A stretch of DNA of 64,000 bases from Sphingopyxis solisilvae (GTDB taxonomy: Bacteria; Pseudomonadota; Alphaproteobacteria; Sphingomonadales; Sphingomonadaceae), in NCBI RefSeq assembly GCF_015475875.1, contig NZ_JADKYM010000001.1, positions 62,001-126,000 of the forward strand, in the 5' to 3' direction. Shown in pieces: positions 17,939 to 25,615 of this stretch. The position numbers and the translations under genes are program-made. The notes below the pieces were generated by a model. It was given only the letters and a program-made list of their open reading frames with translations. It searched no databases and was not told the origin of the DNA. Within the stretch, counting starts at the first letter, position 1. The number at the start of each line of letters is the position of its first letter.

Positions 17939-18262
17939 ATGATCAAGGCTGAATGGGGCACGAAGCGCAGCTGCCCGAAATGCGCCACCCGATTCTATGA
18001 TTTGACCAAGGATGATCCGGTCAGCTGCATCAATTGCGGCTACAGCTGGATCCCGGAATCGGTGCTGAAATCGAAGCAGCCGATGCCGTTCGAACAGATC
18101 GAAAAGCCGGGCAAGGTCGTCAAGGAAGACACGGCCGACGAGGATCTGGATCTGGATGTCGACGTCGACGAGGACAGCGACTCGCCTGACAATGACGTCG
18201 ACCTCGGCGGCGACGATGATCTGGGTGTGGCGACCGGCGACGACGACGACGACGAAAGCTGA
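17939..18262 (+). CDS. TIGR02300 (FYDLN acid) zinc-ribbon protein
   Basis: 107 residues from the ATG at 17939, with GAGG 6 bases before it. The N-terminus has two CxxC pairs (CPKC at 12-15, CINC at 30-33) around ATRFYDLTKDDPV, a small zinc ribbon that defines the family. The second half is a long run of aspartate and glutamate, ending DDDDDES. The family is restricted to alphaproteobacteria and has no established function. It is divergent from aroA and precedes a tRNA-Ala gene. Confidence 0.93.
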   Translation: MIKAEWGTKRSCPKCATRFYDLTKDDPVSCINCGYSWIPESVLKSKQPMPFEQIEKPGKVVKEDTADEDLDLDVDVDEDSDSPDNDVDLGGDDDLGVATGDDDDDES

Positions 18263-18380
18263 CACCTTTTCGCCGGGGGCCAAAAAATCGGTGAAAGATG
18301 ATTTGGCCCCTTGCATCGCCCGGCGGCGCTGCTAAAGGCGGCGTCCCGGTCGCACCGCCCAGGGCGATCACATCTGGTAC

Positions 18381-18456
18381 GGGGCCTTAGCTCAGCTGGG
18401 AGAGCGCCTGCATGGCATGCAGGAGGTCAGCGGTTCGATCCCGCTAGGCTCCACCA
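18381..18456 (+). tRNA. tRNA-Ala (anticodon GGC)
   Basis: GGGGCCT at the 5' end pairs with AGGCTCC before ACCA. The anticodon stem CCTGC/GCAGG holds the loop ATGGCAT, giving anticodon GGC. The T arm is CAGCGGTTCGATCCCGCTA. 76 bases with CCA encoded. Confidence 0.96.
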
Positions 18457-18469
18457 TTTTTTCAAAAAC

Positions 18470-18493
18470 GGTCCGCGCAAGCGGGCCTTTTTT
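18470..18493 (+). terminator. Intrinsic terminator after tRNA-Ala
   Basis: A stem GGTCCGC/GCGGGCC with a GCAA loop followed by six T residues, starting 13 bases after the tRNA. Confidence 0.85.
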
Positions 18494-18604
18494 GTTGGGC
18501 GTGGCGGCTGCAATTGGGCACCATCGATGTCGGGTTTGGGGTGGGAAATTGACATTCGCCCATTCTCCCTCCTTCTTGCTGTTCCAAAGGATTGTAGGAG
18601 CAAG

Positions 18605-19021
18605 ATGGGGATGAGACGCTGCCACCACAACGGCTTCTTATTTGCCGTATCGGCGTCGTTGGCTCTACCGATCGTCGCGTGTGGCGACGCCGAGAAATTA
18701 CCTGTTGATGACTCACGCCCATCGTTGAGCAATGCCGCTGGCGGATGCTCTGCAGCTAGATTCAGCTACTTAGAAAACCTGAAGGCAGTCCATCACGATA
18801 GCGCTGATCCCATCGTAGAAGCTGCATGGATCGCAGCTGCCGATGCCGCTGGAGAGCAACGCGATAGCTTTGCTTCGGAGTATTGTTCAGTGGAAGTTCG
18901 CGCCCCTCCTGATAATGTGCGATGTTTTCAATTCTATATGAAGGAACCGGCGCCGGGCGGTGCCATTCAGCTGTGCTTGGATGACAACCGGAAAGTTTCA
19001 CGCATTCATCTCGATGAATAG
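18605..19021 (+). CDS. Small lipoprotein of unknown function
   Basis: 138 residues from the ATG at 18605, chosen because TAGGAGC lies 7 bases before it; an upstream in-frame extension would read through the tRNA-Ala gene and is rejected. The signal ends in a lipobox LPIVAC (Cys about residue 26). The mature part has several cysteines (GGCSAARF, EYCSVEV, VRCFQF, LCLDD) and an alanine-rich helix. I do not recognise a family. Base composition is noticeably lower in GC than its neighbours, and it sits just after a tRNA, so recent acquisition is possible. No integrase is nearby. Confidence 0.7.
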   Translation: MGMRRCHHNGFLFAVSASLALPIVACGDAEKLPVDDSRPSLSNAAGGCSAARFSYLENLKAVHHDSADPIVEAAWIAAADAAGEQRDSFASEYCSVEVRAPPDNVRCFQFYMKEPAPGGAIQLCLDDNRKVSRIHLDE

Positions 19022-19074
19022 GCTTGTGAAGGTCCGCAACTGGTCGAAACCTTCCAGCACCGGGAAGGCACCCC

Positions 19075-19515
19075 TTATCCCGCAACCTCATCAAACAAGG
19101 GTTCCAGCGCGATCGGATCGGCCAAGGTAATCCGGTCCAGCACCGAGGCGGTGTCGTCGCGGACTTTCAGCATCAGGCTGCGCAACCGGCATTCGGCTTC
19201 GGGCAGGCAATTCTTGCAATGTTCGTGCGCGTTGCGCGACGCGCAGGGCACCAGCGCCAGCGACCCGCGCGTCAGCCGCACGAGGTCACCATAGCTGATA
19301 TCGACCGGCGGCAACGCAAGCTGATAACCCCCGTCGCGTCCGCGCTGCGAGATCAGCAGCCCTTCGCGCGCCATTTCCGACAGGATCACGGTCAGGAACT
19401 TTGGCGGAATGTTCTGTGCGTCGGCAATATCCGCCAGTTGGACCTGGCCCTTGCCCCAATGATCGGCAAGATGCTGGAAGGCACGGATCGTGTATCGGGT
19501 CTTTTGCGAGAGCAT
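19075..19515 (-). CDS. Rrf2 family transcriptional regulator
   Basis: 146 residues. The N-terminal winged helix (MLSQKTRYTIRAFQHLADHW, then QLADIADAQNIPPKFLTVIL and GLLISQRGRDGGYQLAL) is the Rrf2 pattern with the conserved GRDGGY wing. Four cysteines follow in PCASRNAHEHCKNCLPEAEC, in the position where IscR-type members bind an iron-sulfur cluster. It probably senses redox, iron-sulfur or nitric oxide status. The target genes are not obvious: no suf or isc genes are beside it. Confidence 0.9.
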   Translation of the reverse strand: MLSQKTRYTIRAFQHLADHWGKGQVQLADIADAQNIPPKFLTVILSEMAREGLLISQRGRDGGYQLALPPVDISYGDLVRLTRGSLALVPCASRNAHEHCKNCLPEAECRLRSLMLKVRDDTASVLDRITLADPIALEPLFDEVAG

Positions 19516-19664
19516 GGCGCGGTTACTGTGACATATTCAGGCTTAATTCAACCTGTCTGGATGAGATTTCGCCGAGAGTTGATGAAAATCACAGCGGGTG
19601 GCATGAACGTCGGTTATAAGCGAAGCCGACATGCCGCGATGGCGATGATTTGGGGCAGGGCTGT

Positions 19665-20228
19665 ATGATGCGTAAATTCTTGAGCGTTCCGGCGATATTG
19701 GCGGCTTCCATGCTCGTGGCGACGCCGACCTATGCCCAGTTTGGCGGTTTGCTGAGAAAGGTCACGGCACCGACGCCGACTCCGAGCCCTAGCGACGACA
19801 ACGGCGGATGCCCCAAGGGGAAGAAGGGCAGCAGCGTCGGACGCGGCATATTGGGCGGTGTCATTCGCGACGCGGTCGGTGACGCGGCGAGCAAGGCGGG
19901 CGTTTACAGTTATGTGCCGATCTCCGAAGTCAGCGGTACATTGACCGATGCCATCGCCTGCCGGCTGGATCCCGCCGAGCAGGTGCAGGCAGCGACGGCG
20001 ACCGAAGAAGCGACGCGGGGCGAGGAGGTCGGGGCGACCGTGAACTGGACCAGCGCGACCCGACCCGAAGTCAGCGGGTCGTCGACTGTCGCGTCGATCA
20101 ATGAAGAAAGCGGCGGCCGCAAATGTATGAACGTCAACGATTTCATCATCGTCGATGGGGAAGAGACACGGGTCACAAAGCGGATGTGCAGGGGACCGGG
20201 TGAATCGCGCTATGTCCTTGCTGCGTAA
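19665..20228 (+). CDS. Secreted protein of unknown function
   Basis: 187 residues from the ATG at 19665 (19668 is an equal alternative). A signal peptide ends near PTYAQF, followed by a proline-threonine linker (APTPTPSPSDD). Then comes a glycine-rich stretch, RGILGGVIRDAVGDAASKAG, resembling the glycine-zipper region of 17-kDa surface-antigen proteins, and a C-terminal part with KCMNVNDFIIVDGEETRVTK, which ends in a Cys-containing RMCRGPGESRYVL. The similarity to surface-antigen proteins is by eye. The next gene starts inside its end, so they form a pair. Confidence 0.7.
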   Translation: MMRKFLSVPAILAASMLVATPTYAQFGGLLRKVTAPTPTPSPSDDNGGCPKGKKGSSVGRGILGGVIRDAVGDAASKAGVYSYVPISEVSGTLTDAIACRLDPAEQVQAATATEEATRGEEVGATVNWTSATRPEVSGSSTVASINEESGGRKCMNVNDFIIVDGEETRVTKRMCRGPGESRYVLAA

Positions 20229-20922
20229 AATCGCGCGGATCGGCGTCGCGGCGCTGGCGCTTGCCAGCCTGACCGGCGCGACCGCGATGGACCCCGCCAA
20301 TCCGACTTGTCCGCTGAACCCGAACTGGTCGACCAATCCGACCATGAAACTGACCATCGAAAAACGCGGGGAAATGAAGGTCATGCTGGCCGAAGGGCGC
20401 GTCGATCCGGGATTGCCCGAACGGTTGGCCGCAGCACTGAAAGCCAATCCCGACGTTGGCGAAATCTGGCTGCGCTCGCCCGGCGGCGACGCGCGCGCGG
20501 GCAACGCGGCGGGGCGGGTCATCCGATCCAATATGGGCGTCACGACGCGAATCCCTGCAGGCTGGGCCTGTTTCAGCGCATGCAATTTTGTGTTCATGGG
20601 CGGCGCGCCGCGGGTCATCGATCCCGGCGGCCTGTTCATCGTCCACATGTTCACCCGCACCGGCGACCGGTCGGCGATCGACATGAGCGTGGCGATGGGC
20701 ACCGACGCCACACGCGAACTGATCGGCGATATCGAACAGGATTCTGCGCTGCTCGCCAGCGAAGACAATGATTTCCTGATTCGGATGGGGATCTCGCGAA
20801 AATTGTTGACCGAGGTCATGTATCGCCAACAGGCGGTGGCGACCGAAGAGAACAAGTCAACCCGCCGCTGCCTGACGCTTGACGAGGCGCTCAAATATGG
20901 GGTGACCTACGCGCCCGAGTAA
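20200..20922 (+). CDS. Periplasmic ClpP-like (COG3904-type) protein
   Basis: 240 residues if translation starts at the GTG at 20200, which has AGGGGA 5 bases upstream; the ATG at 20212 is the alternative. A signal peptide is followed by a domain with a crotonase/ClpP look: GEIWLRSPGGDARAGNAAGR, then CFSACNFVFMGG, where the Ser of SAC is in the nucleophile position, and GGLFIVHMFTRTG, where the His would be catalytic. This matches the predicted periplasmic ClpP-related group. It ends with CLTLDEALKYGVTY. It overlaps the gene before it, suggesting a joint role at the envelope. Activity is not established. Confidence 0.7.
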   Translation: MNRAMSLLRKIARIGVAALALASLTGATAMDPANPTCPLNPNWSTNPTMKLTIEKRGEMKVMLAEGRVDPGLPERLAAALKANPDVGEIWLRSPGGDARAGNAAGRVIRSNMGVTTRIPAGWACFSACNFVFMGGAPRVIDPGGLFIVHMFTRTGDRSAIDMSVAMGTDATRELIGDIEQDSALLASEDNDFLIRMGISRKLLTEVMYRQQAVATEENKSTRRCLTLDEALKYGVTYAPE

Positions 20923-20996
20923 GGCGCGGGCATCTTCCGTAGAGTTGCAAACAGCAACGAATGACGTAGACTGGCGGCTAACAAGGAGAGGCTGCC

Positions 20997-21599
20997 ATGA
21001 CCGACATGACGCACGACCACGCCACCTTCCGCTCGATGATCGACGGGACGCAGGAAGACTGGGACATCATCGCGCGCGAGCAGAAGGCGTTCGCGCCGCA
21101 GAATGGCAAGCGCATCCTCGACCATCTGAAATTGCTCGGCGGCGATTATGGCGGCTTTCCGGTCGACCGGCTGGAACATTGCCTGCAAACCGCCACCCGC
21201 GCGCACCGTGACGGCCGCGACGAGGAATATGTCGTGATGGCACTGCTCCATGACATCGGCGACACGCTCGGCGCATTCAACCACCCCGACGTCGCGGCGG
21301 CGATCCTCAAGCCCTTTCTGTCAGAGGAGAATCTGTGGATCGTCCAGCATCACGGCATTTTCCAGGGCCATTATTTCTTCCACTATATCGGCCTCGACCG
21401 CGACATGCGCGACCAGTTCAGGGATCATCCCTTTTATGATGCCTGCGCGGAATTCTGCGAAAAATATGACGCGCCGGCGTTCGACCCGGATTACGACAGC
21501 GAGCCGCTTGAATTTTTCGAGCCGATGGTGATGCGGATCTGCTCCTATCCCAAAACCAGCATCTATAAAAAGGTGATGGTCGAGGAAGCGGCGGAATGA
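20997..21599 (+). CDS. HD-domain protein, diiron-oxygenase-like
   Basis: 200 residues. It has the HD pattern RLEHCLQTATRAH (His61), MALLHDIGDTLG (His85-Asp86) and WIVQHHGIFQGHYFFHY (His118/119, His125). The 24-residue step from His61 to His85 and the HHG motif resemble the mixed-valence diiron oxygenases PhnZ and TmpB and the myo-inositol oxygenase group more than they do nucleotide phosphohydrolases. That reading is an inference from spacing. An AAGGAG site precedes the ATG. No phosphonate genes are adjacent, so the substrate is unknown. Confidence 0.8.
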   Translation: MTDMTHDHATFRSMIDGTQEDWDIIAREQKAFAPQNGKRILDHLKLLGGDYGGFPVDRLEHCLQTATRAHRDGRDEEYVVMALLHDIGDTLGAFNHPDVAAAILKPFLSEENLWIVQHHGIFQGHYFFHYIGLDRDMRDQFRDHPFYDACAEFCEKYDAPAFDPDYDSEPLEFFEPMVMRICSYPKTSIYKKVMVEEAAE

Positions 21600-21606
21600 G
21601 ATAGCC

Positions 21607-21682
21607 GTCGCCCCCGCGAAGGCGGGGGCCGCTATCGTCGCTGTGCAAGGTTGCTAGCGGCCCCCGCTTTCGCGGGGGCGAC
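21607..21682. repeat. REP-type palindrome, GC-rich family
   Basis: Arms beginning GTCGCCCCCGCGAAGGCGGG and ending in its complement, enclosing about 20 bases. It lies between two convergent genes. Shorter relatives occur at 35491 and 51005. Confidence 0.85.
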
Positions 21683-21688
21683 GCTAAC

Positions 21689-22492
21689 CTATTTCCCCTT
21701 GAACTCAGTCTTGCGCTTCTGCTGGAACGCCATGATGCCCTCCATCGCGTCGGCGGTGCCGCCCGCGATGAACTGGCCTTTGGCTTCGGCATCGAGCGTC
21801 GTTGCGAAATCCTGCGTCAGCCCGTCGCGCAGCACCCTGCGCATTGTGCCGAGCGCGATCGTCGGCCCGTTGGCGAGCCGCGTCGCCAGCGCCTTCGCTT
21901 CGCCCATCAGCTCGGCATCTTCGACGCTTTTGTAGATCATGCCCCAGTCGGCTGCTTGACCGGCTGAGATTTTCTCACCCAACATCATCATTTGCAGCGC
22001 GCGCGGGACGCCGACCAGCCGCGGCAACAACCACGACGAACCGCCGTCGGGGACCAGACCGATGTTGACGAAGGCCTGCAGGAAATAGGCGCTTTTGCCC
22101 GCGATGGTGAAATCGCCCGACAGCGCAAAGCTGCATCCGACCCCTGCCGCCGGGCCATTGACCGCGACGACCACCGGGATGTCGAGATTGGCGAGCGACA
22201 GCAGCATCGGGTTATAATGGCCACGCAGCGCGTTACGGCTCCGCGCGCCGCCGCTCACGGCACCGCCGGCCGAGCGGTCGCCCGCCAGATCGGCGCCCGA
22301 ACAGAAACCGCGCCCTTCGCCGGTAATCAGCAAAGCGCGCGCCCCGAGTGAGGGCAGATGGTCGAGCGCCTCGCGAATATCGTCGGCCATTGCGGGGGGC
22401 ATCGAATTGAGCCGGTCGGGGCGGTTCAGCGTGATGGTCGCGACTTGATCGGCGATATCGAGTTTGATCGTTTCAAAGGTCGGAAGGGTCAT
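21689..22492 (-). CDS. Enoyl-CoA hydratase/isomerase family protein
   Basis: 267 residues from the ATG at 22492 (AGAGGA upstream). Crotonase signatures are present: ITLNRPDRLNSMPPAMADDI, LLITGEGRGFCSGADLAGDR and VAVNGPAAGVGCSFALSGDF form the oxyanion hole and CoA site, and VNIGLVPDGGSSWLLPRLVG is the conserved active-site helix. The pattern fits the PaaG/FadB1-like isomerase/hydratase group of acyl-CoA breakdown. A perfect palindrome at 22523 lies in its promoter and also in that of an acyl-CoA-related gene at 34119. Confidence 0.9.
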   Translation of the reverse strand: MTLPTFETIKLDIADQVATITLNRPDRLNSMPPAMADDIREALDHLPSLGARALLITGEGRGFCSGADLAGDRSAGGAVSGGARSRNALRGHYNPMLLSLANLDIPVVVAVNGPAAGVGCSFALSGDFTIAGKSAYFLQAFVNIGLVPDGGSSWLLPRLVGVPRALQMMMLGEKISAGQAADWGMIYKSVEDAELMGEAKALATRLANGPTIALGTMRRVLRDGLTQDFATTLDAEAKGQFIAGGTADAMEGIMAFQQKRKTEFKGK

Positions 22493-22522
22493 GGGGAAGA
22501 ATCCTCTCGCAGGCTGCTTTAC

Positions 22523-22540
22523 CTTTACGTTCACGTAAAG
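22523..22540. promoter_or_regulatory. Palindromic operator upstream of enoyl-CoA hydratase
   Basis: CTTTACGT-TC-ACGTAAAG, a perfect 8+8 palindrome 31 bases before the start codon. The same core is repeated at 34124. It resembles the sites of MerR-type LiuR regulators of branched-chain acid and fatty-acid catabolism; that identification is from memory of the consensus. Confidence 0.65.
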
Positions 22541-22608
22541 ATGTGGCGCATTTGCGGGACGAGTGCAAGAGTGAAGGGAGAAGAGCCGTGACGGCTTTCG
22601 ACCGGTTG

Positions 22609-22765
22609 CGGACGTAGAGATCCTCCCCGCTTGCGGGGAGGGGGACCACCGAAGGTGGTGGAGGGGTCTCGCGGCCTGACGCAAGCATTGCGTGAAGACG
22701 CCAACCCCCTCCGTCAGCGCTTCGCGCTGCCACCTCCCCACAAGCGGGGAGGATCTCTACGTCCG
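22609..22765. repeat. MITE-like element with perfect 25-bp inverted ends
   Basis: CGGACGTAGAGATCCTCCCC and the next five bases (22609-22633) are repeated exactly as the complement at 22741-22765. The 157-base element also contains GGACCACCGAAGGTGGTGG and a CCTCCGTCAGCGCTTCGCGC stretch but no gene. It lies between two leftward genes. It has the form of a non-autonomous mobile unit. Confidence 0.75.
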
Positions 22766-22785
22766 CTCTCCCCCCAAAGCCGTCC

Positions 22786-23424
22786 CTATTCTCCGCCCAG
22801 CCGCACGAACCGCATATCGCCTTCGGTGCGGTGGAGGGTGAGCCCGCGTTCGGTCTTTTCGGCGCAGGCGCCCTCGAAATTCACGACGCCCATATCGTTC
22901 GGCACGATGATTACGCGCAGCTTGCCGCGATCGGCTTCGGTCAATTCGAAGCGCGGCGCGGTGACGTCGTAGATCGGCTCGCGGACCTCGATCCAGCGCG
23001 GCACGCGCTTGTCGTTTTCGGGCATCGTCCAGCCATAATATTGGGTGTAATCTTCCACCGGATCGCCGCTGTCGAAGCCGATCGTGAAATCGACCCCCGG
23101 GACGCCCTTGCCGTTGGGCCAGGTGACGAGCAGGGTGGGGATGGTGCCTTCGACTTCGATAAGCGGCCCCTTTTCCATTGCGGGCGGCAGCGGCTTGGGA
23201 TCGGTGGTGAAGCAGACCATGTCGCCGTGCGTTTCCCAGCGGCCTTCGGCGTGCTCGTCGAGCGCGCCCGCCGCGAGCACATATTGGAAGCGACCGTCGC
23301 TGCGGATTAAAAGGCCACCACCTACGTCGGGGCCTTCGGCCAGACGGTACTCGCCAACGAACGGTGATTCCTCCGCTACGGCAGGGGCGGCGATCAGCGC
23401 GACGGCAAGGAGAAGGGTTCGCAT
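22786..23424 (-). CDS. Secreted protein of unknown function
   Basis: 212 residues with a signal peptide (MRTLLLAVALIAAPAVAEES). The mature part (FVGEYRLAEGPDVGGGLLIR, then GRFQYVLAAGALDEHAEGRW and HGDMVCFTTDPKPLPPAME) looks like a beta-rich lipocalin-like fold in which a backbone of Gly/Trp strands repeats, but I do not recognise a family. It is divergent from prfC. Function unknown. Confidence 0.8.
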   Translation of the reverse strand: MRTLLLAVALIAAPAVAEESPFVGEYRLAEGPDVGGGLLIRSDGRFQYVLAAGALDEHAEGRWETHGDMVCFTTDPKPLPPAMEKGPLIEVEGTIPTLLVTWPNGKGVPGVDFTIGFDSGDPVEDYTQYYGWTMPENDKRVPRWIEVREPIYDVTAPRFELTEADRGKLRVIIVPNDMGVVNFEGACAEKTERGLTLHRTEGDMRFVRLGGE

Positions 23425-23501
23425 CGGGGGATCATGCGGCCGCCGCGCCGCCGACGCCAGCCCCTTTCCACATCCGCCGCCGCCTGCTACGCGCCCGCGC
23501 C

Positions 23502-25094
23502 ATGTCCAAGCATCCCGACCGCCGCACCTTTGCCATCATCTCGCACCCCGACGCGGGCAAGACGACGCTGACTGAAAAACTGCTCGTAGCGGGCGGCGCG
23601 ATCCATATGGCGGGCGAGGTCAAGGCGCGCGGGCAGGCGCGGCGCGCGCGATCTGACTGGATGAAGATCGAACAGCAGCGCGGCATTTCGGTGACCTCGT
23701 CGGTGATGACGTTCGAGCATGCCGGGCTGGTGTTCAACCTGCTCGATACGCCGGGGCACGAGGATTTCAGCGAGGATACCTATCGCACCCTCACCGCCGT
23801 CGACAGCGCGGTGATGGTGATCGACGCCGCGAAGGGCATCGAGCCGCAGACGCTGAAGCTGTTCGAAGTCTGCCGCCTGCGCTCGGTGCCGATCATCACC
23901 TTTATCAACAAGGTCGACCGCGAAGGGCTGCCGCCGTTCGAGCTGCTCGACGAGGTCGCCGACCGGCTGGCGCTCGACGTCTGCCCGATGAACTGGCCGG
24001 CCGGAATGGGCGGGCAGTTCGAGGGGATTTACGACCTCGTCGATCCGGCGATCATGAAGCCCGGCGGCGATGCTTCGCGCATGTATGAGGGCGACCGCAT
24101 CGCCGTGTCGGGACTGGACGACGACGGACTCGCGGCGCAACTCAGCGGCGATGCGCTCTCGCTTCTGAAGGAAGAAACCGAGCTCGCCTCGGCCTGTTAC
24201 GCGCCGTTCGATGCGGCCGCCTACCGCAATGGCGACCTGACCCCGGTCTATTTCGGATCGGCGCTGAAGGAGTTCGGCGTGACCGACCTGCTGAATGCGC
24301 TGGCCCAGCACGCCCCGGGGCCGCAGCCGCAACCGGCCGAACCAGCCCCCGTGCAGCCGGGCGACGATGCCGTCACCGGCTTTGTGTTCAAGGTGCAGGC
24401 GAATATGAACCCGGCGCACCGCGACCGCATTGCCTTCATGCGCCTGTGTTCGGGCAAGTTCGAACGCGGGATGCGGCTGATGCAGGGCGGGACGGGCAAG
24501 GCGATCGCGATCAGCCGCCCGATGCTGTTCCTGGCGCAGGACCGCGAGATGGCGGAAGAGGCTTATCCCGGCGATATCATCGGGATCCCGAACCACGGCA
24601 CGTTGCGCGTCGGCGACACGCTGTCCGAACGCACCGACGTCACGATCACCGGTCTGCCGAATTTTGCCCCCGAAATCCTGCGCCGCGTCGCGCTCGTCGA
24701 TCCGACCAAGACCAAGCAGCTGCGGAAAGCGCTCGACGACATGGCGGAGGAGGGGATCATCCAGGTCTTCTATCCCGAAATCGGGTCGAACATGATCGTC
24801 GGCGTCGTCGGCCAGCTGCAATTGGAAGTGCTGATCAGCCGGCTGGAGGCCGAATATAAGGTCGAGGCCAAGCTGGAGCAGTCGCCGTGGGATACCGCGC
24901 GCTGGATCGCCAGCGATGATCCGGCGGCGCTGAAGGCCTTTCAGGCCGACCATCGCGGCGCATCGGCCACCGACCGCGACGGCGCGCCGGTATTCATGGC
25001 AAAGGATGCGTGGGAAGTCGGCTATGTGACGCAGCGTCACCCCGCGATCCGTTTCACCGCGACCAAGGAGCGCATTTTCGCCGCTGCGGGTTGA
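23502..25094 (+). CDS. prfC: Peptide chain release factor 3
   Basis: 530 residues from the ATG at 23502; the open frame extends upstream but only this start gives the family N-terminus MSKHPDRRTFAIISHPDAGK. GTPase motifs are HPDAGKTTLTEKLL (P-loop), RGISVTSSVM, DTPGHEDFSEDTYR and NKVDREG. The RF3-specific middle (GVTDLLNALAQHAPGPQPQP) and C-terminal domain (VGVVGQLQLEVLISRLEAEY) follow. It recycles RF1/RF2 from the ribosome after termination. Nothing adjacent suggests an operon. Confidence 0.96.
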   Translation: MSKHPDRRTFAIISHPDAGKTTLTEKLLVAGGAIHMAGEVKARGQARRARSDWMKIEQQRGISVTSSVMTFEHAGLVFNLLDTPGHEDFSEDTYRTLTAVDSAVMVIDAAKGIEPQTLKLFEVCRLRSVPIITFINKVDREGLPPFELLDEVADRLALDVCPMNWPAGMGGQFEGIYDLVDPAIMKPGGDASRMYEGDRIAVSGLDDDGLAAQLSGDALSLLKEETELASACYAPFDAAAYRNGDLTPVYFGSALKEFGVTDLLNALAQHAPGPQPQPAEPAPVQPGDDAVTGFVFKVQANMNPAHRDRIAFMRLCSGKFERGMRLMQGGTGKAIAISRPMLFLAQDREMAEEAYPGDIIGIPNHGTLRVGDTLSERTDVTITGLPNFAPEILRRVALVDPTKTKQLRKALDDMAEEGIIQVFYPEIGSNMIVGVVGQLQLEVLISRLEAEYKVEAKLEQSPWDTARWIASDDPAALKAFQADHRGASATDRDGAPVFMAKDAWEVGYVTQRHPAIRFTATKERIFAAAG

Positions 25095-25150
25095 TCGCCG
25101 ACCGCAACTTTGTCACGATCTCCCTGCGTGGACCGAAGGAGGGAGTATCG

Positions 25151-25615
25151 ATGCGAAGGATGGGATACTGGATTGCCGCCGCGTCGCTGGGGATGGCCGC
25201 GCCGGTTGCCGCACAGCCGGCGATATCGCTGCCGATCGCACCGGGGTTCTGGACCAACGAAGGCCAGAAATGCGGGTCGGTGCATTACGGCTATATCTAC
25301 GACGGAAAACGCTGGGGCTCGGTCTATTATTACGGCCCGACGCAGAATCTGGGGCCGAACGCCGAATTGCAACCGATCACGCAGACGCGCGCGGTCGCGG
25401 GCGGTTTTACACAGATGCAGTTTGGCGGGTTCGATGGCGCTGGCTATTTCCGGGTGAAGGCGACCGCGCCCGACCGCGCGCTTTATCGCGTCGGCGCACC
25501 CTTTCGCGACGAGATCCAGGTTTCGGACGAAACGCTGATCCGCTGTTCCTATCGGGCGATGTCGCCGAAGATGCAGGCGGCGATGCGTCGCTTTACGCCC
25601 GCGCTCGCTAAATAA
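25151..25615 (+). CDS. Secreted protein of unknown function
   Basis: 154 residues from the ATG at 25151, preceded by GAAGGAGGG. A signal peptide ends near PVAAQPAI. The mature part (APGFWTNEGQKCGSVHYGYI, then YDGKRWGSVYYYGPTQNLGP) is rich in Tyr/Gly, has two Cys (GQKCGS and LIRCSYRAM) and may be a small disulfide-bonded domain. I do not recognise a family. It overlaps the convergent dinB gene by 8 bases. Confidence 0.75.
   Translation: MRRMGYWIAAASLGMAAPVAAQPAISLPIAPGFWTNEGQKCGSVHYGYIYDGKRWGSVYYYGPTQNLGPNAELQPITQTRAVAGGFTQMQFGGFDGAGYFRVKATAPDRALYRVGAPFRDEIQVSDETLIRCSYRAMSPKMQAAMRRFTPALAK

Noticed and set aside
18311..18604. Extension of the lipoprotein frame upstream
   Set aside because: It would translate through tRNA-Ala and its terminator.
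21600..22785. CRISPR-like arrays in the repeat-rich gaps
   Set aside because: The repeats are palindromic and irregularly spaced, without unique spacers or cas genes.
23487..25040. A 517-codon open frame opposite prfC
   Set aside because: Complement of an intact GTPase gene; no ribosome site or domain.
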